Assembly (NCBI GenBank): GCA_026075535.2
Contig: AP026539.1
Span: forward strand, 1,550,001 to 1,614,000
Length of the DNA stretch: 64,000 bases
Direction of reading: 5' to 3'
From: Tricholoma matsutake
Taxonomy: Eukaryota > Basidiomycota > Agaricomycetes > Agaricales > Tricholomataceae
The translations under genes were made by a program, and so were the position numbers. Shown here piece by piece: positions 32,775 to 42,807 of the stretch (the stretch's first letter is position 1; every line of letters starts with the position of its first letter). The notes under the pieces are model-generated. The model worked only from the letters and a program-made list of their open reading frames with translations. It had not been told where the DNA came from and did not search any database.

Positions 32775-35700
32775 CTAGCACATTATCCCAGAACCTCTTC
32801 TAGAAGAAATCTTCAGTATCATGTTAGCTTGATTGCTACCAAATGGCTCACTGGTGGAAGAGCCAGAAAGGGTAACTCCTTCAAAGCAGTTTCTGTGGTA
32901 TGAGTGTCCAAAACAAGATATTCTCTTGCTACCATCTTGAGAGCTGCATCCACTGCCTTTTGTTGGTGCACACAGATTGCAACTAGTGAAGAGTTTATGG
33001 CTATTCCACTCCATGCTGTGCTGATGGGACCCAAGTGGAGAAGAGCATGCCATACTTCACTGGCTGCCAGATGTTTAAGTGGATGATGCATCCACAGAAA
33101 TGGTGGGAAGTGATTTGACACCCATTCATAATTGTGAATGGGTGTCTGCCCAACATGTTAGCCTTGAACATCCACTGGTGACTCATCATCAGAAAAGCGA
33201 AGCACCTCCGACAAGTTTTTCTTGAATATGTCTGTTAGTAACTTGTTAACAAGATATGGCATCAGCTCAATCCCAAAGGCCTCCACGGTGGATGTCTTGA
33301 TGGAAGCTGACACCTGCGGTCCAGACCATGTCCAGGCGCCTCTGCTACCATCATTTGGCTTGATGCACACCCAGATGTGAAATCCATAGAAATGGTGATT
33401 GCAACCCATCATCTTGAGCATTTGGCAAGCGACTGGATGGATGACATACAGATAGAGGCATAATAGTCCTGTCACTTCTGTGGGGAAGGCATAAAACCTG
33501 ATCCCTTCTGCTGAGATCCCCAAAGTAAACGTGGGGTCGTGGAAATAGCATAGCCCATTTTTCAACAGGAAAATGTGGTGGTGGGATTCTGCATTGCCAT
33601 CAAAGCGAAGATAGCCATACTTCCATTCACTAATGCCAGGAGCACAGGTGAAGGCAGCCACTTTGGACAATGTTGTCAGTACAACATATTGGTCAAGTTT
33701 CAACCAGCCAAAAAGAGAGGGATAAGATAGCTGATCTCGAATCACTAATGAATGCTGTTTCTCTCCTGGATGCAGCAACAAATCCAAGATCTTCCTTTTC
33801 CATGTTGATAATAAATTCATGTTGCTGGGTTGACGGTGAAGGCCATTTGGGGAATGGAGGTCATCTGTCAGTAGCACTGCAGGAAATTCTGATAGTGAAC
33901 TTCCATCAGGAAGCAGTGAATTCACTGCCTCTACAAATTCTAGGATCAAATGCTGTGCAATTGTCTTCCATCCAGATAACATTATTGGGAGCTGTGTATT
34001 GGAAGGTTGATGTATAAGTATTCGTTTGCCATCAAATGAAGTGGTGAGAGATGAGCCAGTGGTTTCCTTCTTGGCAGCACTGGCGGCAACCATCCACAAT
34101 CTGGAATTGCATTGAAAGGGTGAGATAACAGGCAACCCAGTATCATGCAGGATCACCCAGGGGCGATGCTTTGAAAGAAATCTGTAAAGAGACCATGAGC
34201 CACATGAATACAGTATGTATGTGCCAATGGATACTTCATAAGAATGGCATGATTGCTAGGCACATCTGTACTTGCTTGAGACTTGGACACTTGTTTCACA
34301 ACTGTCCTAAGGTCAAAAATGGTTCAATGAATGGTATTCAACTTGCCTTTGTCGACTGCAACCAGAACTTGCTCAAAGTACTTGTCCAGCTCATTCTTTA
34401 TTGTCAGTCATCTCAGAGCCTCCTAGGCCTGTTACCTCTTCTGTTGCTGAGATAATCAATAATATGCAACAAATAAACACAAGAGCAGAAGTCACCATCT
34501 ATCGTTGAGGGTGTTTGCGCTTCTTCCTTTGGCTGGCTTGAAGACGAAATTGCTTTCGCTTCATATGTCATTCTTGACTTGTAGGATATGGATAATACAT
34601 AAGCAGAATTGCATCCTGCAACATTTGCTGACAACTGATTGTGCTGTACAATGACTGTGTGCTGTCCAAAATGAGGCGAAGATGTAGAGCTCCATTGGAC
34701 AGTGTCAAGACCGATTCTCTCAACTGGATTTCTGATCATTTTCTGCCCCCCTTCCCGGCTGCCTTGCATCACAGCCCACCTCCTATCAGCAGCACTGCCT
34801 AGAGGCGAGATTCCCTCATTTCCAATTAGGTGAAATGGTTTCAGGATTTGCCTTGGAAGCCAGTTTTTATATTAACCACAGCCTTGGAAACTCCGACCTT
34901 AGTATTTAAGCTAGCTACTTTCATTTTGTATCACCAGTTTGTAAATCAACCAAGTCTCCCACTTAATCTTCTTCTCTTTTAAACTCCAATTATGTTCTTA
35001 AGTCAATCTCAAACTCTTACTCATCCTCTCCGGAAATTCTCCAGACCTCTGGTCATCTTTCTTACCCTTGCCTTGAAATTAGGACACTTGACGAGGAGAA
35101 GGGTGCAACTTCTTATAAGTTGAAGCCAAGTCCTTTCTGCTCCCCAATTGGTACAACACATCAAGTAAACCCTGCCCCGGATTTCCATAGGATTCCCTGT
35201 CTTACTCAATCCATCCTCTACAACTTCTATCATCTGGGTATGACTGGAATTCTGATGACTTCCCCTTCAAGTCAGTACTTAACAGACAGGCAATGTGATC
35301 AAATCCAATATCCTGTGGGCAGAGGATCGCCTCCAGGAGCTGGCCAAGAGCTGTCAATATCATTTTGTGCTGCTTCCCTTTCAGGGTCAGAATTACCTTA
35401 TAGAGGCGGATACTAGCCTCCAGCTGTAAACGATCAGTTGCTTTGAGCAGCTTCTCCACAAGATCATGTTCCTTGGTTTGCAGTTTTCCGTGCTTATGCT
35501 GGCACAACCTCATAAGCATAGCCACAACCCCAACAAGTGGCTGTCTGTAGTTGTGGATTGTATCATCTTGAATCAACTGAAAAGGGGCAAGGTGAACTTC
35601 TTCTCTAGATAGCACGTGGTCAATGACTGAGGGCCGATGGGTATTTCAGAAGAAGACAGAGTAAACTGCTTCCATTGTTCAAGTTACTGACCTTGGTCTC

Positions 35701-36935
35701 AGAGATTTCAAAAATGTTCCGTGGAGACTGTCAGCCCAATTTTGACCATTCCTGATAAGCTCTGTGATGAGCTTGCAGAGGTATGATATTCCTAACTTGA
35801 GCCACCTCGACTCGCGCTCCTGAATGGCTTCCAATTGATATATCGCCAACAGAGGATTGACCAAATCCTGGAGAAACTCATTGCTATCAACCCCAAGATA
35901 TTGGCGGTACTCATCCCATTTCAGTTCGCAGAACCAAGTGGCTGCTGGGGGCCCCTCCAAGTGGTTTACAGCCAAAAGCATAGCAGAAGCTGCGGGTTTA
36001 GGTGGAGGGGAGTATCCAGTAAGCTCAATGATATGCATTCTTCCACCATTAATGCCAGATATCTGAACTTCTTGACACCAGCTGCCCAGCATGGCTGTGA
36101 GATTGGGCCTAGGTTGGCCAGAGTGTTGGCTGGAGTGGTGATGGAAGAGTTCAGTAGCTTGACATCCTCAGTAACTCTCATTTCTTGTAATCCATTTGGA
36201 ACAGATAGGACATTGGTAGTGGTAACAAATGTTACAGTTGGCCTTCTGAATATCCAGGGGTTTGTCGAGTACTTTGGGAGGATGGATGTTGTCTGTACTC
36301 TCGCAGATCTCACCAATGACTTCAGAGATGTGATCCACAATGGACTCAATGAACTTGGTTTTGTCATGTCGATATGGTATAGCATCATTGTGTTGTTGCA
36401 TAATGTGGCAAACACAGGATTTGGAGGAAAGGAAGATGTCATGTATATGACAGAACAAAGCTTTCAGACACTTGAGAAACACCAGTGACAGTGCCTCCAG
36501 CCACTCACACATTCCAACTAGTACAACATCATTGGCAGAGCACCCTTCATCAGCATCCGACTTGGCTCCAACACACCGGTGGCTTTTGATGTCCAGCATT
36601 GGGATGTTGTTTGCAGATGTCGCCTCCCAAGAAGTCAAAAGGTTTGCCCGCTGTTCCAGGAGGTAGTCAGATATTTTTGAAGGCAGGTTTTTCTTTCCTT
36701 GGATATTTTCAGGTCCATCTTGATCATGCCAAGTTTCTCCTTCTGTCTCTGTTTCCAACTCTGGTAAATCCCCATTAAAAGTACCCGAGACAGAGTGGGA
36801 TGCAATGGTGTTGGACATGGGCATAGCCCCCATCCTGTTTGAGATCAACACACAATCAAGAACCCAGCATTGAGGGCCATCTGAGGTCAAACCTGCATCT
36901 TCATGTGAAGGACCCTGAGGATGGCTTGGCTTCAA
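32775..36935 (-). pseudogene. Large unidentified protein gene, degenerate (over 1000 codons across several frames)
   Basis: Reading leftward from 36935: an acidic N-terminal part, a zinc-binding-like CPICSKWITRNES preceded by CNICYHYQ (near 36190), a long helical stretch 36092-35679, 35615-35202 (LMRLCQHKHGKLQTKEHDLV), then about 34400-34170 (ELDKYFEQVLVAVDKGKLN, HVAHGLFTDFFQSI; one in-frame stop), 34156-33158 (332 codons, PFQCNSRLWMVAASAAKKET, KYGYLRFDGNAESHHHIFLL) and 33121-32819. Coding-like sequence continues across frame changes, so this is one large decayed gene or transposon-borne ORF. I do not recognise a catalytic domain. The size and setting suggest mobile-element cargo, but this is inference. 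Confidence 0.5.
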
Positions 36936-37270
36936 ATGTTTGTTTTGTTTTGGTCTGGCTGCTTTGGCTGCCAGAAAGTCAGCATCACCCTCGACGAAAT
37001 GTTAACGTTAATGGAGTTAGCCTTACTTGATGACCTGCGGTGCTTCATTACGACACTAAATTGTGTTGAGAGACACTGCATTGGAAGTAAGGATCGACGG
37101 CATTACTATAAAGCATCAACGACGACATGCTGATATTCGAACTGTCAGAATTCTCCCATGGCCTGTAGTCAAGTCAAGCTCAAGTCAAGCCCAAGTCAAG
37201 CCGTAGTCATGTGATAGTCATTAGTACATAAAAGTCATATATTACAGCAGGTATATGAACACATTGATAA
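36936..37270. repeat. Spacer with short CAAGTCAAGC tandem
   Basis: 37170-37200 has four degenerate AAGTCAAGC units. No gene. Confidence 0.4.
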
Positions 37271-39170
37271 TTACTTTGGTAGACTACCACCACCCCATGA
37301 GCTGTTGTCAATTGTCAGGATGCTGCTTGCAGGGTACCTGCCTTCTGAGCAGCTTTCCTGACTTGGCGCTGCAGTGAAGACATCATAAATAAATATCAAG
37401 ATAAAGGAAAGCGGGAAGCTCATGAGCTCAATAACCTTTGCAATATCGCTGGCAGAGGGTTGTTTTTCCATTGGTGTGCTTACGATTGCTTGCAACAGAT
37501 CTGCGAATGCATCAGCTACTGGTATACATATTGAAAGACTGCTCACCTTCCTTCGTGCACTGCTTGGCTGGGGTTGGCAGCTTCTGATCCTTGATCCAGG
37601 CCTTCAGCTCATCCTTGGTGAGTTTCTGTTGACATGTAAGAAATAAGATAAGCTGATCAAATCCAGGACATACCTCAATCCCATCAGCTCGAGCAACCTG
37701 AGAGGTCTTTCTGACAAGCCCTGGTACTTCCATATTGGTCTCACCGGCATGTATTCCAGATTGCATGGATGACACTGGAGATGTTGGCGGGCCCATAGCA
37801 AATGAAGAGAGCAGAGATGAGGGATGTGAAGAGCACCCAGTCTGGCTCTCTGTCTCACATCACTTAGATGGTTGGCTTGTCTTCTGGGGAGCTACCACTT
37901 GAGATTGACCAGAGCCGGTGGTTCATCAAACAGGGGAGGGGAATCATGGGATGACGATGGAGGGTCACCTGATGCCATGAAATCTTCAGTTACAGCAGAT
38001 GTTGCCTCTTGAGCACTGGCTGAATACATCCCTGATCCATGGACTGGAGAAATGAGAGGGTTAGATATGTAAAATGTTAGGCAGTATGAGCTCACCAGAC
38101 AAATTATTGTCTTCCTGACCTTCCTTCTCTGCACGTTTGTTGTGATACTTTCCCTGAACGACATCCTCCTTCTCATCCCCACTAGACACCAACAGAGAGG
38201 CACCCAATACATGATCAGCTTTCCAGTGTGATGAGCAGAGTGCTAATATTGGATATTCATGTTCCAGGTGTCAAATTGCATCCTTCCATTGGCTTGGATG
38301 GTAAGTACGGTAGAATGTCTTTGTCTTTGGTTGGTTTATGGCCTTCCTGTCCCTTGGTGGCGGAAGCTGGCAAAGCTCGAACTTGATCAGGCAGGCTGCC
38401 AATTTTATCGCTTCCCACTGCTGCTGAGATCATTCACCCATCTTTGTGGCAGATTGCCTTGTAAATGGATTCATCCTGGCAATCATCCAAGGTCCAAAGG
38501 ACTTCAATGGGATACTGTGGCAGTCATTCTACTGGCTGAATGGATGCTGGCGCCTCAGCTATTTGCGAGACGGAGTCATTTGGGCCGACTGACGAGGTGG
38601 GAGATATAGAATGCGGAGTTCCAGGTAGACCTGGGGCACTAAGAGCTAAAAATTAGGCTAAAACTTGATGGAGCAAGTGAATGCGCACAGAAATGGGACA
38701 ACTCTCATTCTTACAGCCTGAAGTTCAGCCAATATAAGTTGTTGCATCCTCATATTGGTTTCCACTTGCTGCAAGAGTTGTGCTGTATGTTGTGAGAGCT
38801 GGGCAGTGTTTTGTGTGATTAGCATTGACGTTTGTTGCAAGCATGTCAAGAACTGTTCAACCTGTGGGTTTTGTAAGAGACTTAAGAGCACATTGTCTGA
38901 GCTTGAGATGCTTGACATCAGTGGGCTTGGCTGTCCAGAATACAGGTGAGAACCTTGCAGTTGTGCGCTGCAGTGCTGAGGTGTTGCCATAAGCATAACA
39001 GGTAGTTGGTGGGAAGAATGCGAGGCATCGGGCATTAAGGGTTGTTGAGAAAGCCATGAATCAAGATTGTCAGATGGCGGGAGGGAGTGGGTGGTGGACA
39101 TTGTCATCGGGAGGTGGTGAATGACAGGACACACATCAACCACCTGATCTTCCCACACTGAGAGCCTGTT
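37271..39170 (-). pseudogene. Unidentified minus-strand multi-exon ORF with Gln-rich coiled-coil
   Basis: The 5' part (39158-38658) encodes a Ser/Gln-rich segment and a likely coiled coil (QVEQFLTCLQQTSMLITQNT, HTAQLLQQVETNMRMQQLIL). Further segments at 38212-37892 (SAQEATSAVTEDFMASGDPP) and 37796-37512 (KLTKDELKAWIKDQKLPTPA) look like exons of the same gene. The stretch 38600-38230 reads through only in broken frames. No domain recognised. Same strand as the large decayed gene at 32775-36935; possibly two genes of one element. Confidence 0.4.
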
Positions 39171-39434
39171 TGATAAGGTCTTAATATTTAAAATATCAAC
39201 AATATATGCAATTCTTATGTACAGTCTGAAAAGGGAATATAAAGGTAGTGTTGATAAATTTCAACAGCACCATCAATAATCAACAATGCTGCTTCCACCA
39301 TCCCTCTTCACCCATGACTTCCATGGTGCCTACATCAGAAACCCTGCACCAGAGAGGACACACAGGGCTCAAACAAGTGGCAACAGTTCCCATTTCTGGA
39401 TAACAACACCATGACAACAATGACATGGCACCAC

Positions 39435-39800
39435 CAATAGTGTTTTAAGGTCCACTTTGGTCTGGTTTTTTGACCCCCAAGAGGGGCAACCATGGACCAC
39501 AACTGGTCCAAACCGTTGCCCACAATTGAAGGACTGCAACCAAACCAAATAGGACTGGTCCCATTTGGTTTGGTTGCCCTCAAAAGACTGGTTTTGACTG
39601 GTTTTACTACCAATTTTTTAGTCTAATTAAATTCTATTATATACTAATAAAACTAATTACATCCACACCGTGCAAGCAGGTGCTTGCAGCAGTGCCAATA
39701 GAATAAAAAAAGAAAGCTAAGAAAGAAAGAAATAAAAGAAAAAGAAAGGTGCCATGTCATTGTCCCTGTGTTGTTGTTGTCCCCGCTGATAGGTCATCTC
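39435..39800 (+). repeat. Dispersed repeat family R, copy 2 (short)
   Basis: Same orientation as 18567-19370: TAGTGTTTTAAGGTCC, GACCCCCAAGAGGGGCAACC, a hairpin around ATAGGACTGGTCCCAT, GTGCAAGCAGGTGCTTGCA, then an A-rich run. The minisatellite is reduced to about two units (TTGTCCCTGTGTTGTTGTTG). Confidence 0.6.
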
Positions 39801-40449
39801 CTCGGCTCAAAGGCTGATTCACCATTTCAACCACATTCTAATCACATTGGCTAACTCCTACGATGTCCTAGATGCAGTGTGACCCAGTCTATCAATCGCA
39901 ATATCATATCGACCATGTTGAAACATCATCAGCGACATTGAACAAACTGAAAAACCACATCGCACAACCTTAGGACTACCTCAAAACCCCCTAAGATTCC
40001 TCTGAACAAACACCAAACATCCCCAATCAACTTCGAACAACCGCGACCACAATCGAACATCGTCGACCGTAGTCGACCATTGTCGAGCATTATTGATTGA
40101 TATTGAGAAACTATGAGCGACATTGGGCACTGCATTCGTTATCTAAATGGTGGAATACCATGCACCAGGAAGTATTCCAACTCGTGCTCAAACCTGCTGA
40201 TAGTAGGTCAGCCTCGTTCCAAGTCCCTATCACATACAGAACCCACTGGATGGATTATTGTGAGACTTAGCATGGTTTATACACAAAGGACAGTCTCTTT
40301 TTAGTTCTATACCCTTTATTACTCCTTCATCATATGATATATCTCTTTCTTGTTTGGATTCCAGTCTCCTTTTGACCTCGTGTCTTAACTCATATCTTTT
40401 GCCTCATGTTCTACAAATGTTTCTCATACCATTTTAGGAAGTTTCTTTT
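39801..40449. other. Unassigned, probably 5' part of the Gypsy-D LTR or its upstream internal end
   Basis: No ORF. Contains GTCGACC/TCGAAC-rich stretches (40010-40100). The exact LTR start could not be fixed. Confidence 0.3.
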
Positions 40450-40982
40450 AAAACATATAAAACTCTGTAGTATCTACTTGGAAATACAAGAAATCATCTT
40501 CACCTATCATCTCGTATACAGTTCTAAGCATCCGATCAACCTTCTAAAACAATCTAAGTCTCTATGAGTTTTCTCGATCGATGAGAAACCTCTGCGATCA
40601 TCGCATACTCGATCCTCCTTTGATCCTCTTGTCGCTAGCACTAGTAACCAGTTCAACACTTTATAGCCATTGGCTACACCCTTCATATGCTATTGACCTA
40701 TCGAAAGGTCCTCAGAATCCGCACATCAACGATCGACAATAATCATCGTTCACCATTGATCTCGTCGATTGTTCTTGATATCAATCGATACTCGATTGGA
40801 TTGCACCAAACACCTTCGGTTCCTATAGCACACTACCTTCATGACTAGTACCAACTAGTTATCTTCCCATCGGTTGGACCACGAACATTTGGAACACATC
40901 GCACCCTTCCTCTGACTCGTCGCAAATATCATTGGTTGCCTCATTGGCTGTTTTGGTGGTTTTCCCGGGTTGAGTATCATCA
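40450..40982 (+). repeat. Gypsy-D family LTR (plus orientation, left boundary uncertain)
   Basis: Reverse complement matches 62479-62956: shared blocks include GATAACTAGTTGGTACTAGT (reversed), GGTGTTTGGTGCA and TTGAGTATCATCA, the LTR 3' end. No internal Gypsy-D sequence follows it; instead it is joined directly to a 5'-truncated Gypsy-B LTR. Confidence 0.7.
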
Positions 40983-40984
40983 AT

Positions 40985-41269
40985 GCATCAATATGTATGC
41001 GCATGTATGAGTGCATCAGTAACAACAATGTACAATATATGTAACATAGTATATAAACTCTAAATATATGCCTAGGGGACCCCAGTTGTGTTCTCTTAGG
41101 TATTCCACCTATGCTTTCAGTGTGAAAGGCCTTTCTCAACCAACTCATCTATTAATAACCCCTTGCATCAAAACCATCATTGCCCCCATCACACACGCAG
41201 ATCCCACCCCCTTCTTGTAGAGAGAACCCACACGGTCTTAGCTAGCAGATAGTGGGTGTTGCCCTAACA
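40985..41269 (+). repeat. Gypsy-B 5' LTR, missing its first ~117 bases
   Basis: Begins at GCATCAATATG, equivalent to position 45825 in the 3' LTR, and ends GCCCTAACA. TATA-like TATATAAA at 41050. Confidence 0.9.
41050..41094 (+). promoter_or_regulatory. Predicted LTR promoter and self-primer 5' RNA end
   Basis: TATATAAA at 41050-41057 is followed 34 bases later by AGTTGTGTTCT (41084-41094). That 11-mer is the exact complement of the primer-binding site at 41272-41282, so transcripts starting here would begin with the primer sequence. Confidence 0.6.
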
Positions 41270-41271
41270 GA

Positions 41272-41282
41272 AGAACACAACT
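41272..41282 (+). other. Predicted self-priming primer-binding site
   Basis: AGAACACAACT, two bases past the LTR end, is the reverse complement of LTR bases 41084-41094. No TGG-starting tRNA-type site is present here. Same arrangement in Gypsy-A (24419-24429, minus). Confidence 0.6.
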
Positions 41283-41766
41283 CCCCATATCAGTGCACCT
41301 TCTCTTACTTGCACATACATCATTGTTTCACCATGCCACATCCAATTACTCATCCTTTCGGCAGGAGCCGGAAGTACTTGTATATACATAATCTACCTTT
41401 TCTTTTGTAAGCCGATGCCAGGCCTCGCCTTACATTGCGACTGCCAGTGATCAAGAGGCAGTGCTCATCATTAGGACAGCTGCAACCAGACAACTGATTG
41501 GATCTGGTTTAGTTATGATTTACATCACTCTATTTGGACAACTATTTTAGTTACAAGCCAAATTCAGTGTTATCTCCGAGATCAGGCACTGTTGGAAGGG
41601 TTATTGATCTGAAGTGTCAAAATAGGTGCCTGACGAATGACGAACAATCGATGAACAATCGACGAATGATTGACGAACCATCACGTGACCTGTAAACATT
41701 TGGAGAGATCCCAAAGAACAAATCTTGAATTTGTCGAAGAAGTGATTCATCACAGATTTTACAATT

Positions 41767-42807
41767 ATGTCCAAACCTTCAACTTCTAATCCTGGCCCTA
41801 ATCCTGTTCCCACACCAGTGCTAGAGGTGAAAATTGATGTGCTTACAGTGCAAATGTCCCAATTAGTGTCAGTGTTGGCAGCATCACAGCCCAGACAAGC
41901 GGAAGTACAGCCAGAGATGACAGGAGAAAGAGATGATGAGATGGAGGAGATGGTGGAGTGGATGTCGCAGGAGGATGAGACAGGGGAGAAATCCGGAAAT
42001 GGAAAAGCACACTTACCTAACTCTATAGTATCGTACATCCATGGGAGGAAGCCAGAGTTTTGTACAGCTGAGTCTAGGATTATGTTTGCTCTCTCATACA
42101 TTCAGGGGGGGAAAGCACAGTTCTGGAGAAATGAGGCTATCAATCAAATTGCCATGGGAAATAAACCATTTGCAACCTTCAAGGAATTTCTGGAGAGATT
42201 GGAGGCACAGTTTGGAGACCCTAATCCAAAGGCGACAGCCAATGCTAAACTAAAGACCATGTGCCAAGGTTCTCTAACAGTGGATGAATTTATTTTGCAG
42301 TTCAAAGCAGAAGCTTTGCAAATGGATATGGGAGAAGCCGCATTGGTAGAGTTTTTGAAAGCAGGATTAAATCCCTCTTTATTCAAGTCTATCTACCGAC
42401 TACCTTCCATGCCAGAGAAGTTGGATGAGTGGTATAATTGGGCAATGTGCCTTGACCAGCAATATTGGCAGGAACAGGCAGAGTCAAAGTTGATGTACAA
42501 AAGTAGTAAATTTGGAAAGTCATCAGGAGGAAAGTCCGAGAAAGGAAAGGTGCCTCAGGTGCAAGCTCTGAGGGCACAGCCACTAGCCATGGCAGTGACA
42601 CCTATAGTTACAGAGTCAGCAGCACCAGCAGAGGCAATGGAGGTTGATCAAGCAGGGAGACAAGCCCCACTTAAATGTTTTAACTGTGGGCAGTTAGGAC
42701 ACATTTCTAGGAATTGTAGGCAGAGAAGAAAGATTAGGGAAGCTACAATCGAGGAAGTGAAGCCGGAGGAAGGCGGGCAGAAGAATTTTGTGGAAGAGTC
42801 CCAGTGA
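41767..42807 (+). CDS. gag: Gypsy-B Gag polyprotein
   Basis: 346 codons, intact. N-terminal Pro-rich and coiled region (VKIDVLTVQMSQLVSVLAAS), a retrotransposon gag/capsid core (FKEFLERLEAQFGDPNPKAT, MCQGSLTVDEFILQFKAEAL, PEKLDEWYNWAMCLDQQYWQ), and a CCHC zinc knuckle CFNCGQLGHISRNC near residue 300. Packages element RNA into particles. The stop (42805-42807) overlaps the pol frame, which is -1 relative to gag and open from about 42738. Confidence 0.9.
   Translation: MSKPSTSNPGPNPVPTPVLEVKIDVLTVQMSQLVSVLAASQPRQAEVQPEMTGERDDEMEEMVEWMSQEDETGEKSGNGKAHLPNSIVSYIHGRKPEFCTAESRIMFALSYIQGGKAQFWRNEAINQIAMGNKPFATFKEFLERLEAQFGDPNPKATANAKLKTMCQGSLTVDEFILQFKAEALQMDMGEAALVEFLKAGLNPSLFKSIYRLPSMPEKLDEWYNWAMCLDQQYWQEQAESKLMYKSSKFGKSSGGKSEKGKVPQVQALRAQPLAMAVTPIVTESAAPAEAMEVDQAGRQAPLKCFNCGQLGHISRNCRQRRKIREATIEEVKPEEGGQKNFVEESQ

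Noticed and set aside
34171..34455. Plus-strand 94-codon ORF with CTCLRLGHLFHNCPK resembling a zinc knuckle
   Set aside because: The minus strand here encodes a better continuous protein-like sequence of the large decayed gene; the plus frame has no supporting neighbours.
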